64,000 bases of DNA from Parelaphostrongylus tenuis (GCA_019055375.1 JAHQIW010003950.1:124001-188000); one strand, 5' to 3'; numbered from the stretch's first letter, positions 1-25,019 are shown. Numbers and translations: made by a program. Notes: generated by a model not told the origin, from the letters alone.

Positions 1-61
1 TTTTATTAATGTGTCATGTTTGAGCTTTCTACTTTCATTGATTTTTAATTTCATTTTCCAG

Positions 62-107
62 GGAATACATTTTTAATCCAGCTCAAACCGAGCTCCACAT
101 TCCCTAA
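62..107 (+). CDS. 3'-terminal exon of an unidentified gene (partial)
   Basis: A good nematode acceptor (TTTTCCAG, AG at 60-61) is followed by an open reading that ends with TAA at 105-107. The translation is about 14 residues, EYIFNPAQTELHIP, with the first G completing a codon from the previous exon. The rest of the gene would lie to the left of the window, so family and function cannot be named. The call rests on the splice signal and the peptide-like reading alone, and it could be chance. Confidence 0.35.
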
Positions 108-950
108 GGTATCAGCAAATTGTTGACAGACTGGTCTGGAAAAATAGGGATACATTACTCAATGAATCGAATGATTCCGTATGCCATTGTACAAGATAAA
201 TATGAAGCGACCCCCTTTCGCGACCATATGCGTTGACTTCAATGCAAGCCATCTTCGCACTACGCACCATACAAATTGCTTGAATGAGCATGGTTTCCGC
301 TACGTTATAACGCCACAGGAATTTTTTGGCCTCCTTTTGTGGTGATTGGTCGCTTATCGAACACATTTCTTTCGGTGGCTACGCAAAGGAGACACAAAAA
401 AAAACACAAAATTTTCTGCGTGCTATACATTGCACAAAACGCTTCTCAGACGTTCTTGATTTCCACTTTTGGCCACTGTCATGTTTGCTGTGCTTACGCA
501 CTAAAGATTGTCTCCGTAAAATCGTGCCGATGTGAGTATGACTCACCTATGTAAATTTCGTTCGGCCTCCCAAATTTGAGCAAAGATCACTCATTTGTAC
601 CATTCCTATCTTATCAATGTCTCTAACCTCATACTAGCGTTGACAGATAGATCAGCGGCAATGTTCAAGCCAAAATTTACCTATCGTGTTTTTCTGCTGG
701 TGTTAGTTACGAAAGCATTTTAATGAGTAGGCTACGAGTCAACTTGAACTTAACAGACACTAGAGAAGCCAATACCATCGAAACGTCAGCTCTTATTTTG
801 ATTTACTCAGTGATATCCCATAATCTCACAGTTGACGACTTCGTTTTTGCTCTTGAAGTAAAGCACGAGTGGCTCTTTCTGTGCCGGGGTTGATAGATAG
901 TCATTCTTGGGAATATGCAAACTCATAGAGCAATCCTCAATGACCAATAA

Positions 951-1098
951 TTTGTTAGCAAACTAGTAATCATAGAGAATTCTCCGAATCTTTGACAGCG
1001 TAGATTTATTTTCGACTAGTTTCTAATTATTTCTTAGCAAACTAGTATACACAGAGAATGGTCCGAATCTTTAACGGCACAGATTTATTTTCAATTAG
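951..1098. repeat. Imperfect tandem duplication, two units of about 70 bp
   Basis: Two similar blocks (about 951-1019 and 1030-1098) share TTAGCAAACTAGTA, an AGAGAAT-TCCGAATCTTT core and AGATTTATTTTC in the same order. I see no gene, RNA or other repeat in the rest of 108-1490. Confidence 0.6.
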
Positions 1099-1489
1099 AG
1101 TTCCTAAAACGCGCTAACCTTTTGATTCAACGGTCGTACCAGCGCTCTGCTATGCTTTAGAGTCGAGGTCTGTTATTTTGATCAAGTCACGACTAATGCA
1201 ACTCACAGAGTGCTTTAACGAAGTCTTCTGCATTTCAGTCGGCACTCGCGATATCTAGCAGGCTTGCTCAGTCAAAAATCCGAAAACCAACTCATCTTTG
1301 TGATCCAGAAGAACTCATAGTGCTTCCCCCTATCCGCACCCATTTCCAGCTTTTTGTAGAGAACGTATTTTCAGCTCACCTCAGACACTTCAATAACCAT
1401 TTGGTAGCTTGAATTTTGAGAACGATTTTTCAAATAGCTTTTATAATAGATTTTGATAGTAAGGAAAAAATTTTATTCCACACTGAAGC

Positions 1490-2260
1490 ATTTCCCGCTA
1501 GACATAGCTTTTCCTACAGACTTTCAATAAACATTCAATAGCACAAATCTCAACAATTTCAACGATATGCTTGGTTTTTTTTTTGGAAGCATTTTTAGTG
1601 TGTTTACAGCAAAAAGACTATTGAGTTTTGCATTCGATGCGCATTTTTTGTCCGCGTATTTGGATGGATTTCGCAAAATGGGCATCAAGCCACTGAATCT
1701 CAACCTTCCTCCAAATGATTTCTGCTTTTCATCAAATTCCCTTAGTTTTGAGCACTTTTACTCTACCAATTACTAAGAAAAAGCAGTCAAGTTTTTTTCA
1801 AACACAGGATGTGCTTCAGTCCGAACGATAGTGAAAGAAAGGAAATCGAATGAAGCTTCAACTCTACTCACAAACTTCTGGCGATGCTACAAGTGTAAAT
1901 GTAGTGAGAGGGTCACGATTAAGGTGGAAATTGGTTTGAAAACACTCGTCTTTCCTTCGAAAAGTTGCTAGTCGTTCTTCAAGAAGTGCGCGCCGAGTGC
2001 GAAACCCAATATTCTTTTAGCTGTAACAGCGCACGAAAAAGTCCTTTCCAGAAACCAGGCCATCTTTGAAATTGTTGAGATTTGTGCTGTTGAATTATCA
2101 ATGGAAGTTTGGAAGAAAAGCTTCGTCCGGCGAGCAATGCTTAAGTGTGAAATGAAAATATTTTTTCCATTACAGCGTAATATAAAAGCTATATGAATAT
2201 ATAATACAACCCAATCAAGTACTCGAGATTTGAGCCATCGTAAGACTTTTGAAACCTCAA
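1490..2260. repeat. Palindromic repeat, family C copy 1
   Basis: The arms are inverted: GCACAAATCTCAACAATTTC near 1540 returns as its reverse complement near 2064-2095. Related sequence occurs near 35790-36340, 47225-47880 and 51890-52730. The small open frames inside are not supported as genes. The following stretch, 2261-2880, shows nothing I can support. Confidence 0.55.
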
Positions 2261-2882
2261 AATAGAGCAAAAAAATATGTTCCCTACAAAGGGCTGGAAT
2301 GAGTGCGGATTGTAAAAAGCAGCAAATTTACATCGGTAGCGAAACAAAGATTATTCGGTCATGTAGTAAGAAGATCAGACGACAGATGGACAAAACAAAC
2401 TGCAGAGTGGACTCCACGAGAGAACACCCGTTCCCAAGGACGACCACCTACACGATAGGTGAACCTGTTCGTGCGAAGAATTAATCACTTGTATTCATAG
2501 CTGCCGACATATTACAGATCACGGTGTGGAACTCGAGCCAATGGTTACGCTCGAATGAAACTACCAACATGAGCGACAAGTGCAAGAAGGAACGAATGGA
2601 AAACGTGCTGGAGTCCGCACAAAAGACGGACCGTCCAAGTATACAAGCAAGGAATTTCTGATGGAGATCACGAACCGTGTGAGAATCCCAGGTGTACATC
2701 GTAGTATTACACCCAGAAAGAGCACCGGCCATCTATCAAATGGCTTTGATCAATGGTAGAATGTGCAAACTACAATGTCGGCTCGGGCTGAGAAGCCCTA
2801 TGAATATATTATTCGAATGAAATGATAAAATATTGACTGTTCAACCTAAGAAGTGGAGAGATTATAGTACCAATCGTCTTTA

Positions 2883-3185
2883 CCCACTCGGGACCATGAC
2901 CCATCTTCTCTGCATCTCTAACCCTCAGTATGGCAATGCTGGACATTCGCTCCACCTCCTCTGCATCTCTAGCACCCATCGCAAGAACGCATTTAATATA
3001 TTTTGTTTAATTTCATTGCTATTTTTGTTATTATTTTCCTACTTATAGCAATATAATATACTTACATATGACACATAGGAGATTAACAACAATAATACAA
3101 CTGAAATAACAATAATATATTCAATGCCTTAGCACGATGGAGGCTATGCAGGGGAGGTGGGTACACGGTCTCCAGAGGGTAAATC
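2883..3185. repeat. Palindromic repeat, family D copy 1 (diverged)
   Basis: The family D consensus begins near AACCCTTTCGGGACCGTGGA, contains repeated CTCTGCATCTCTAACC blocks and an AT-rich centre, and ends with the inverse. This copy shows two of the internal blocks and the AT-rich centre. Other copies are near 3470, 6030, 23694, 30915, 32613, 34290 and 37221. Confidence 0.6.
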
Positions 3186-3469
3186 CTATCATGTTAGTGT
3201 TGACAGATAGAAAGACCAACCTAGGCCACAAGAGCTAACATGCGAACCAAATTGTTATATTACCGTTTTTCTTCTGGGGTCAAGAAAATACTCATTGGGT
3301 AGATTGAGAGCCAATGACCTCTCCAGAGGTTCTGAAAAAAGCGCTATCGCCTCGGAACGTCAGCCATTACATTTTTATTTCATTGTACTCCATGATACTC
3401 TTGCCTTCGCGACCCTAACTAAGACATTCAGTAAATTCGATTCGTCGTTTTGAATATTTTCTGATATCC

Positions 3470-3610
3470 CTTCACTAAACCGTCAATCTCACCTACTCTT
3501 CGCGGACCATGAACCCAACTCTCTTTGCCTCTGACCACACTCAACACGGTGGGGGTTAGGGACGTAGAGGGTAGGGTCCGTGGTACTGAAAGGGGCAAAC
3601 TCAACAAAAC
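3470..3610. repeat. Family D copy 2 (short, decayed)
   Basis: Contains paired CGCGGACCATGAACCC and AGGGTCCGTGGTACTGAAAG ends around a short centre. The deletion derivative keeps both inverted ends. Confidence 0.45.
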
Positions 3611-3654
3611 CTTCAATTCAGAAAAGAAATAAATCAGATTGGAAGCCAATAAAA

Positions 3655-4395
3655 TTTTGAAAAATAAGGATCTTTTCCGTTACACGGCGACAACGAAATA
3701 TTCGACCACATTCGCTGGGTAAGAATTTTTTGTAAGAGCGTTAGTAATCATTCGAAAGCCCAAATCTCTGGCTAGCGCGATGCACGGCCGTTTTTCGAAA
3801 AATTCTCTCATAATGCTCTAGGATTCAAAATAAAATCTTTTTTCACATCGGTTGCGCATTCAACTAACTGGAAGTATGAAAAGCAGATGAGCGTGCAGAA
3901 GAAATCTTGTAGTGTCAAAGTCACACGTTTAGTCTGGAAATTCTTTCAAAGCGGAGAAGCAATTCCTAATTGAGAGACAAAAATCGCACCTCCATGTGAC
4001 CCGTCAAAGCGCCAATCGATCTACGGCCATGTTGAAACCGCGGCATCGTTCTGGGCCCGCCCCACGCCCCGGAGATTAGCCAAAGAAACCCATGTTCACG
4101 CGTGTGAATCAGTCTTATTTTCCCTGCTACACTGCAGAGCAACCGTCTTTCTATGAAGCAAGCACAGCGTTGAAATCCTTGAATCTTACTCTATCGAACG
4201 ATTACCAATAGACTAAAGAAAAAGCTCTGCCCGGCGAGAAATATCCGCGTGTGAAACACGAGTGTTTTCTTTTTGCTACAGCGTTATAAAAGGGTCTTTT
4301 CGATAGGCGACCACATTGGGCTCAAGCCAGAGATTTAAGCTTTCGAATGATCACTAACACTCCTATGAATAAACCTTATCCAACAAATGGGCTCC
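3655..4395. repeat. Palindromic repeat, family B copy 1
   Basis: The left arm carries AGCGTTAGTAATCATTCGAA followed by AAATCTCTGGCTAGCGCG. The right arm carries the inverse, GCTTTCGAATGATCACTAAC, near 4335. Family B is about 0.7 kb long. Its best-preserved ends are GGTTCTTTTCCGTTTGGT and ACCAAACGGAAAAGTGCCC. It has no coding capacity and behaves like a non-autonomous inverted-repeat element. I see nothing else in 4396-4840. Confidence 0.7.
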
Positions 4396-4839
4396 TAATA
4401 TTCCTTCGTCGATGTCTCACGGGAAAGCAGCGCCGGAATAAGAAATATCAGGTTAACCACCGAATCACTAAAAATGCGGCGATTTCGTTAAACTTTTTTT
4501 GAAGCCATCAATTTAGATTTTTGCTCGTCAAATCAAGCACAAGTCCGCAGCCAAGCGTTTGCTCCAACCTAAATGATTTTTCCACTTATTTCATAATCGT
4601 TTTGATTCGTCGGCTAGCCAGCCGTAGAGTTTCCTGTTTTCCTGGGATTACTGTATTAGGGTAGATCACGGGATCGTCAGCGATCTACAAGCCTGATCCT
4701 GTGGGCTTGGCGGGTGCTCGCCGTGGTTTTTCTCTTTGAATTTTTCATCCTCTCATCTCAGTCCCGGGGATTTTCACCTGGATACTAGGGTTTTTTTTGA
4801 GTATAATTTCCTGATTAATCGAGTCATAAAAGGACAAAG

Positions 4840-5115
4840 GATAGAGCTGTCGGCTTGAGCAATTCGTGATGGATGCGTCAAGCGTTCATCTCCAATTTTT
4901 GGTTTCGTTTGAGGTGATTGAACGCAGTCGCGGTGCCCTCCCGCTGTACCGAGTCAGTGCTGCTTATCCTCGCAGACAAATCTCAGACCAGTCTGTCAGC
5001 GATTCACCGACCCCGGAGGGATGTGGTGGCCTAGTATGAGCGCGAGCGCAATCGAACCATCGACCTTATAATTGCGACGCAGAGCAGCTTTAACCAGTGC
5101 GCCACGTGCTCTTCT
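4840..5115 (-). repeat. tRNA-derived SINE, family G (minus, diverged)
   Basis: The reverse complement starts with GCACGTGGCGCACTGGTTAA (A-box-like) and a B-box-like GATGGTTCGATTG. The SINE body follows, with the block matching GTCTGAGATTTGTCTG. Older than the copies near 8278, 14395 and 48478. Confidence 0.7.
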
Positions 5116-5349
5116 AATTGTGCCATATCATGACGTAAATGGTGAAAATAAAGCATTTCTAGAGTGTTTCTACAAAGTAAAGGAATTGTAAAGTACGCGG
5201 GCTTTTTGAGATTCCGGAATATCATCGTAAAAGGTGTTTTTTTTTCAAATGAATAATTCTTTTATTTTTTAATGTTACGTGGCGGCATGGTAATTCCATA
5301 TCCTCACGGAACGCCCATGGTAACGAGTTCGTTCCCCCTCCAGGCGTAT

Positions 5350-5361
5350 CGCTCGCTCGCT

Positions 5362-5394
<33 letters not shown>

Positions 5395-5425
5395 TTCGTT
5401 CGTTCGTTCGTTCGTTCGTTCGTTC
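5350..5425. repeat. (CGCT)n/(CGTT)n tetranucleotide microsatellite
   Basis: A run of CGCT units passes into CGTT units with one phase slip near 5391. The Arg/Ser/Phe/Val-rich open frames across it on both strands are low-complexity artefacts. Confidence 0.9.
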
Positions 5426-5524
5426 TCACTCCGCTTCCAACTCCTTTTTCGACAGCTCGATATCATTTATATTCATTCAGAATTCTTTTTATTTGATGAT
5501 TGCCACTTGCAGTGGTTTGATTTT

Positions 5525-5665
5525 ATAGTATACTTAATAATGTGGAATGTTGTGCATCGGTGGTGCAAACGGTTAGCATACGCTCCCCGAAAGAGAGATC
5601 TGAGTTCGAATCCCGGCTGACGCAAATGTTTTTGCACAGCACACTACATTATTGGGTATATCATT
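5525..5665. repeat. tRNA-like unit, family F (single copy)
   Basis: On the plus strand a tRNA-like module runs from CATCGGTGGTGCAAACGGTT through GAGTTCGAATCCCGGCTGACG. It is flanked by imperfect inverted ends containing TTGTGCA and TGCACAGCACAC. The D arm and T arm resemble tRNA. Substitutions in the acceptor pairing and repetition across the window argue for a mobile repeat rather than a functional tRNA. Confidence 0.65.
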
Positions 5666-5934
5666 GATAACTTTATTTTATGTAGAGACTCTGTGATTGT
5701 GTCTAATCAATTTAAATGATCTCAACGAGTATTTTCCCTACAGGAGGCTCTGTGATCTCCATGGAGACGACATCGAACAACGCATATAATCTCGTTGTTT
5801 CGGCTCGGTTGCGGAAGAGAAGCGTTTTTGAGAAAAAAAAAATCATCCTTACTTTATGAATTCTTTATTTTGTAACTTTTCCAGCAATGGGCTGATCTCG
5901 TAGATAGTCACCCCAAGAATACTGAGTGGTGCGC

Positions 5935-6550
5935 AAAAAATGGACTCCAGGCGGGAGTTGAACCCGCGTCTCACCCACTCCAGAGTGGATGGGAGATGAA
6001 GGGTAAACTTTTCGTGTTTTTGCAACCATTTCGGCAGAGCGGACCCATCTCCTCTGCGTCTCTAACCGCCAGAGTGTGGCAACGCCGAACGGTCTGCGCC
6101 ACCTCCTCTCCGTCTCTGACCTCTGCCGTAAGAACTCACTGAATGTGTCACTGCTATTTCAATGTTATTTGCAGCTTCTTGAATGTCGTTGAATACTAGT
6201 AGAGTAGGTCGTTGCAATCTCGAGGAAAGATGCCTGTGGCGTTCCATAGGGTGATCGCTGTTCACTGCAGGAGTGGGTTGGGGGATAGAGCTCAGCTTCA
6301 CGTGATCGCGACGACAACCACTTGGCCACGGCGCTCCTATTTTCAGTATGTTATATGTAAATATAATACGTTTTATAAGTAGGAGAATGAAAACAAAAAT
6401 GCAACTGATGCAATACAATAACACATTCAATGCGTTCCCCCACGCGGGGTTAGAAATGGAGAAGAAGTGGAGCAGGCCGATCACCCATAGTTCCCACGAC
6501 AGGCTAGAGACGCAGAGGAGGTGGGTCCACGGTTCCGAACGGGTTCACGA
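5935..6550. repeat. tRNA-like fragment plus family D copy 3
   Basis: 5941-5990 carries a tRNA-like minus-strand T arm (GCGGGAGTTGAACCCGCG). From about 6030 to 6550 lies a long family D palindrome with the TCCTCTGCGTCTCTAACC blocks at both ends in opposite orientation. Open frames of up to 140 codons inside it come from the repeat. Confidence 0.6.
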
Positions 6551-6904
6551 TTGACATCCTCAAACCTGATATCACCAATAGATAAATATAAGACTTGGCA
6601 TCGTTAGATACTCTTTGGCTTTTAGCTCGAAGAGCCCGATTATTCCATACTTTGCCTTCCCACATAGTCTCTAGCCGAAAGGAGGTTTTGTAGGACTATT
6701 TGATGCCTTTTTATTATGATTTCTATTCTTTTTTAAGTTTATCTATTCAAGCTTATATTGTTTCTTTTTTCCTCGCTACGAGAGGCGCTTTGCCTCTGTT
6801 TTTGTGACATCGGACGGAGCTAATTCCCATTCAGAATTCAAGGTGACGTCCATTATGTCTAGTGAGACTGTCACTGTGATCTACATCCAAGGTGACAGTG
6901 ATTT

Positions 6905-6992
6905 ATAAAACTTTCGACCCTGGACGAGAGTCGAACCCGTGGTTCACCCATACCGCGCCGCGTGCTGCCACTATGCCATCGTGGCCATCGCT
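6905..6992 (-). repeat. tRNA-like unit, family F (minus)
   Basis: Reading minus, GGCCACGATGGCATAGTGGC is followed by a T-arm-like GGGTTCGACTCTCGTCCAGG. It retains A- and B-box spacing but lacks a convincing anticodon arm. Confidence 0.55.
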
Positions 6993-7315
6993 TGTCTAAC
7001 ACCCTTTTTCTTTAATCTTCTTTCTTTCGTTTTTTTATCCTTCCTTTTTAAGGTTCTTTTCCGTTTGGTAGCACATTATTAAAAACCGATCCATTCCGTT
7101 GGACAAGAACTCTTCATAAGAGTCTTAGTAATCATTTGAAAGCTTAAATCTCTGGTTTTATGAATAGACCCCTTCATAACGTTGTAACTTTCAAAATAAA
7201 ATTTTCTTATACCTTTCCTTCGAGTGCTTTATTAAGACCACGCTCAAATTTCAATAGATCCTTTCATTATTATTTGAGCCAACATGTCATGTGGTCTGGT
7301 AAAGGCTCTTGTACA

Positions 7316-7358
7316 GCCCGAGACACGTGTTTCGTCCTTACAGACTCATCAGCCGGGC
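7316..7358 (-). ncRNA. Hammerhead ribozyme (type I, minimal stem III), intact core
   Basis: Read on the minus strand from 7358: stem I GCCCGG, core CUGAUGA, stem II GUC-UGUAAG-GAC, core GAAA, stem III AC-ACGU-GU, cleavage triplet GUC, then stem I return UCGGGC. All invariant hammerhead positions are present. Stem I has six pairs including one G.U. Predicted cleavage lies between 7322 and 7321. Stem III has only two pairs with a four-base loop, as in retroelement-associated hammerheads that are thought to act as dimers. Activity is inferred, not shown. Confidence 0.85.
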
Positions 7359-7558
7359 AGAACCCGTCGTCTGTCGATATTTCTATAGTCAGTTCTCTCG
7401 AGAGCGTTACACTAGCAATCGAGTGCGAAAACACTCTGTGTTAGGTGAAAATTTCGCTTGACATAGAGTGTAAAACGTACGTCGTCGACAACTCTCTATA
7501 AGGAGTGTGACGCTCCCAAGAGAACTGACTATGAAAAGATCGACAGACGACGGGTTCT

Positions 7559-7601
7559 GCCCGGCTGATGAGTCTGTAAGGACGAATCACGTGTCTCGGG
7601 C
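7559..7601 (+). ncRNA. Hammerhead ribozyme, one change next to the core
   Basis: This is the inverted partner of the minus-strand motif in the same element: stem I GCCCGG/UCGGGC, core CUGAUGA, stem II GUC-UGUAAG-GAC and cleavage triplet GUC ending at 7595. The base after GAA is U instead of A (7587), which breaks the A15.1-U16.1 pair. Cleavage is therefore probably weak or lost. Confidence 0.75.
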
Positions 7602-8277
7602 TGTACAAGAGCCCTTAACAGACCACATAACATGTTGGCTCAAATAATAATGAAAGGATAAAATTTTCTTTCACATCGACGGCGCAATTCAACTATTAAT
7701 TCGCTGAAAGCACGAAGAGCGCATGAACGGACAGAGAAAATCTTTCAGTGTCAGTGTCAAATGTTTAATTTGGATTTTCATCCAAAAGTGGAAAAGCAAA
7801 TCCTAAAAGAAGCGCACTTCACATGTGAGCCACTGAGGCGCTCTCGATCGATAACCGTGTTGAAATCGCGGCATTCCTCTGTGCCTTGCCCTGCCCCTCC
7901 CACCCCATAGATTAGCCAAAAAACACAGCCAATCTTATTTTCCCCTGCCGCACTGGAGAGAAACGGTTTTTTCAGAAAATAAGCATAGCGTTGGATTCGC
8001 TGAATCTTACGCTATCCAATGATTACTAATAGTCTAAAGAAAGAACTCTATACGGCGAGAAACATGCGCTTTGTAATACAAATGTTGTCCTTTCGCTGAA
8101 GTGTCATTAGAAGAATTTTCCAAGAAACGGCCACGTATCGCGTCAGCCGGAGATTTAAGCTTTCGAATGATTACAATCTTTCTTACGAACATTTCTTGTC
8201 CAACGAAAAGGATCGGTTTCTAATTTTGTGTCACCAAACGGAAAAGTGCCCTTTCCCACTTATTAATGGCATCTTTA

Positions 8278-8585
8278 AGAGCGTATGTGGCGCAGTGGTT
8301 AGAGGTGCTCTGCGTCACACACGAGGTCAATGGTTCGATCTCGCGCTCATGGCTCACCAAGCCATCCATCTCTCCGGTGTCGGTAAATTGGTACCGGGCT
8401 GGTCTCATACTTGTCTGGGAGGATAAGCAGCACTGACTCGGTTCAGCGGGAGGCCACCGCGAGTCATTGCAAAGGTCAGATATGCATTCATTCACCTCAA
8501 GCGAAGTTAGAAATTGAAGACGAATACATGGCGCATCCCTCAGAGATTGATCAGCGCTGAGAGCTTTATCCTTTTATTCTTTTAT
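8278..8585 (+). repeat. tRNA-derived SINE, family G (young copy)
   Basis: The head GTGGCGCAGTGGTTAGAGG (A box) and GTCAATGGTTCGATC (B box) resembles a tRNA. A constant body with GTCTGGGAGGATAAGCAGC follows, ending in a CTTTATCCTTTTATT-like tail. Imperfect direct repeats TGGCATCTTTA (8267-8277) and TGGCACCTTTA (8586-8596) flank it. It is nearly identical to the copies at 14395 and 48478, which suggests recent movement by a LINE partner. I see no gene in 8586-9040. Confidence 0.85.
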
Positions 8586-9044
8586 TGGCACCTTTATGTC
8601 CCGTGAAATTACTATTGTGATTTGAAATTGGTACGTGGTACTTGGACGGCCCGTCTTCAGTGACAGTGCAAGCCCTAGCTCAGGAAAACCGTACTGCTTA
8701 AGCTGTTTTGATCACTGGAGTCCCGAGACGAGCCTAGTCGGAGCTTCTTAGGTTGTCACCACATCAGAGCAGTCGCTGGCCCCTGTGAATAAGAGAGAGG
8801 TTACCACCTTGCCATTATTAGCTACCAAGGCGGCGTTCATTCCGGGTAAGGTTTAGTCTTAGCTGGGCCTTCCGCGTGGGAATGTCGGACTACCCAGCTT
8901 GGGTGGTCCATCTGGAGGCTTGACCCTCTCCCCTGCTGTACTTCACAGTCTGACACCCAAGAACACCTCTCAGTTATGATGAGGCGGTAGACCGTCTGAG
9001 AGGTGAGATCATAACTGTGATTCATATCCAGGGATGTCGGGTGA

Positions 9045-9130
9045 CATACAAAGCTTCCGGCCTCAGGCAGGAGTTGAACCCCACGTTTTATCCCTGTGGT
9101 GACACGTGCGCCATCACGTCAGCGAGACCA
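9045..9130 (-). repeat. tRNA-like unit, family F (minus)
   Basis: Minus reading: TCTCGCTGACGTGATGGCGC then a T-arm-like GGGGTTCAACTCCTGCCTGA. This is the same layout as the units near 6905, 16190 and 21990. Confidence 0.55.
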
Positions 9131-9340
9131 CTCCTTGTCCCTTTTTTGATCTTCTTCTTTTATTTTTTGACTTCTTATTGACATCTCTATCTCTATTGAG
9201 ATTGTGACTGTGTTTTATAGTTTTATCCGCTCTTGTTGCCATCGTAATATCTTGAATTTTACATGCTTATACCCCCAATAAGTCGTTCTTTTCAACGAAT
9301 GCCTTGTAACCTCTCTTGAGACCTATGAGGTTTATTTTTC

Positions 9341-9342
9341 AG
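9341..9342 (+). promoter_or_regulatory. Probable spliced-leader trans-splice acceptor of apg-1
   Basis: TTTATTTTTCAG ends here, 48 nt before the start codon at 9391, with no upstream in-frame exon seen. Nematode genes commonly receive a spliced leader at such a site. It could instead be the acceptor of a 5'-UTR intron. Confidence 0.5.
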
Positions 9343-9390
9343 GCTTCCTTTCATATACTACTCAGAAAGGATCATCTACTAGCCATCAAA

Positions 9391-22947
<13,557 letters not shown>

Positions 22948-23693
22948 CGGATGATTGAAGTATTGAATCTCCAGCTATAGTCTGCAGTCTAACTTTGCTA
23001 GGACTGTGGGCCCACGGAACCACCATACCACCATGGTTAAGTTTGATAGTGTTGTTTTTAATGGGTATTTTTGAATCATCATATTGAGGAGCAGCTGACT
23101 TTTACTTGTGAAATTGTTGAACGTCTTCCTAGGAGGAAGATATTGAGGTTTTCTCCTTTGAATTCTCACATTTCGAAAGCATGCGATTGTTTGGGATGTT
23201 TTTTTCTTATCAAAAGGACGGGATAGTTCAAGTACACTGTTCCTAATTTACTTGTTCTAGTTTGTTCTTCTAGTTCCATTCTCCCATCTCTGTGATTTTA
23301 TTCTCTTGAGCGCTTGTCTCACAGTTCTTAGTGCACTTGCATCAGTTATATTTATTAACATTGTGTATTTTTCACAACATTGTGTCCTTGTGGTCTTTTT
23401 GGTTATTGTAGGATTTCCAACCTTTTTGTGACGGCAGAAAAGGAAAAAAAAAAGAAAGTATAGATAGTTTTATCGATTCTTAGATGTCTTACCCCTAAGA
23501 AGTACATCATTATTTGGCACACTAGTAAGCCAAAAGCTGCCTTATTTATTCCAAACAGTCTTTTTTCTGTTTTTTTTTTAATTCATTTGCTCTATGCTCT
23601 ACTCTGCAAAGTGATACATAAGTTTATCAAATTCATGATGATTACTAACGGTTATTTACTGGAAATTACATTGTTGAGGCTCGTGAGACTGCT
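22948..23693. other. apg-1 3' flank, no further feature seen
   Basis: T-rich sequence after the apg-1 stop codon. No clear AATAAA signal or second gene. Confidence 0.5.
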
Positions 23694-23922
23694 TAACCCT
23701 TTCGCGACTGTAGATCCGCGGCCCTTCGCATTTCTGACCATCAGCGTTGAAACGCTGGACGGTCTGCTCCACCTTCTCTGCGTCTATAACTCCAGCGTGA
23801 TACGTCTAGCAGTGGAACGCTGGGGGTCAGAGATGCAGAATGAGGTGGAGCAGACCGTCCACTGTTTCCACGCGGGGGGTTAGAAATGCAGGGGCCGTGG
23901 GTCCATGGTCCTGAAAGGGTTA
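23694..23922. repeat. Family D palindrome, copy 4
   Basis: Begins AACCCTTTCGCGACTGTAGA and ends GGTCCATGGTCCTGAAAGGG, an almost complete inverted pair, with a TCTGCTCCACCTTCTCTGCG block and its inverse inside. Confidence 0.75.
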
Positions 23923-24099
23923 ATAGTATCTTTTGTTCTTGGAAAGTTTCTTGATCTTTTGCACGAAACTTTGTATTTACTTTTTCTATTCAGAAGTAAA
24001 TCAAAGACCTATTTCATCAACAGAATCACTTCATCAAGCACTTTCACGTATTTCTTACAGATGTTGTGTTCATCGATTCATTGTTGGTTACTGTAAGGC

Positions 24100-25015
24100 C
24101 CCAATTTCTCTGTTAATTATAGTAATAATAATAGTGATAATAAAAACCTAAAAGTTTGTTCTTGGTTGCCATGTTTCTGTTGAGATCTTACTTGATACTG
24201 AAGCCTATTGAAGGGCCTACCCTAGGCCGATGTTCTTTTGAAGTCTCAATAGATCGCTGTTTTCTTGATAAAGTCTTCACTACGTTGTTTTTATGCCGCA
24301 TATTTCTTCTGTCATATCTATTCTTGAACTGAACTATCATTTGTCAAGCCAAGGTAAATGCAAGGCGATCTTAGCTGATTCGTTTTTGAGAATCATCTGA
24401 ACCACCTGTCGTTTCCTTTGATTGTCGAGTGATTTGGCCAGGCGCCGGTGAAGCTTCCATTTCTTTCATGTTGCACGTTTGACTAGATCAGCGGGTTCTT
24501 CTAGCTTCATGGTTCCTTGAGCGTTATATCTCTTTTTTCAAGGCTTTTCGTGAAAAAGTCGAACCATTGAGCCGATAGTCTTTCTTTGATGCGCTCATAT
24601 CCTGAGGGATCCAGTCGGTAATAGCTCCTTCTCCCCCACCGCCTCCTAGGATATTAGGACCGGTCGTTCAAGGGAGGAGAGGGAGAGGGATTACTACATT
24701 GTAAATGCGGGTTGGGCATGACTTCTAGACCTAAATAGTATTTTCATCTCGTACATTAGGCATAGTTACAATATCAGGTGGTCCCGTAAGATTTAACACA
24801 AGAGCAATAAACGCCAAAATTATCAATCAGAATGACTTTTTCGGTCACAAGGAAGCAGATGAATATTCAACTTCATTCGGTAGACAAGAATCTTCCATAG
24901 GAGTGTTAGTAATCATTCGAAAGCTCGAATCTCTGGCTACAATCCTGAGTGACCAATTCTTCAAAATATCCTTTTGAAACGCTGCAAAATTTGAAATAAA
25001 ATTATGTTTCACACG
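24100..25015. other. Mostly featureless; family B fragment at its end
   Basis: 24100-24889 shows nothing I can support. 24890-25015 is a left piece of family B (GGAGTGTTAGTAATCATTCG, GAATCTCTGGCTACAAT). Confidence 0.5.
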
Positions 25016-25019
25016 ACCA

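Larger units (their letters stand above)
7209..7658. mobile_element. Palindromic element carrying a hammerhead ribozyme on each strand
   Basis: A 450-bp insertion flanked by the 12-bp direct repeat TAAAATTTTCTT (7197-7208 and 7659-7670), taken as the target-site duplication. The arms are inverted: CCTTTCATTATTATTTGAGC near 7260 returns as its inverse at 7639-7658. In the middle is a hairpin of ACACTCTGTGTTAG and TGACATAGAGTGT. The left end has an extra tail (TTCGAGTGC...AAGACCACGCTC) that recurs at the end of related copies near 18840, 41630, 43850 and 62600-62700. It has no open frame for a transposase or reverse transcriptase, so it is presumably non-autonomous. Confidence 0.8.
7054..8249. 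repeat. Family B copy 2, split by a nested element
   Basis: The outer ends GGTTCTTTTCCGTTTGGT (7054) and ACCAAACGGAAAAGTGCCC (about 8231-8249) are a clean terminal inverted pair. Inside them lie the usual family B arms (TCTTAGTAATCATTTGAAAG and the inverse near 8160). The element is interrupted at 7209-7658 by a hammerhead-bearing palindrome, so family B was in place first. Confidence 0.8.

Noticed and set aside
5272..5496. Open frames on both strands rich in Arg/Ser/Phe/Val or Arg/Thr/Asn/Glu
   Set aside because: They are translations of the (CGCT)n/(CGTT)n microsatellite.
6062..6484. 140-codon minus-strand open frame
   Set aside because: It lies wholly inside a family D palindrome and has no recognisable protein features.
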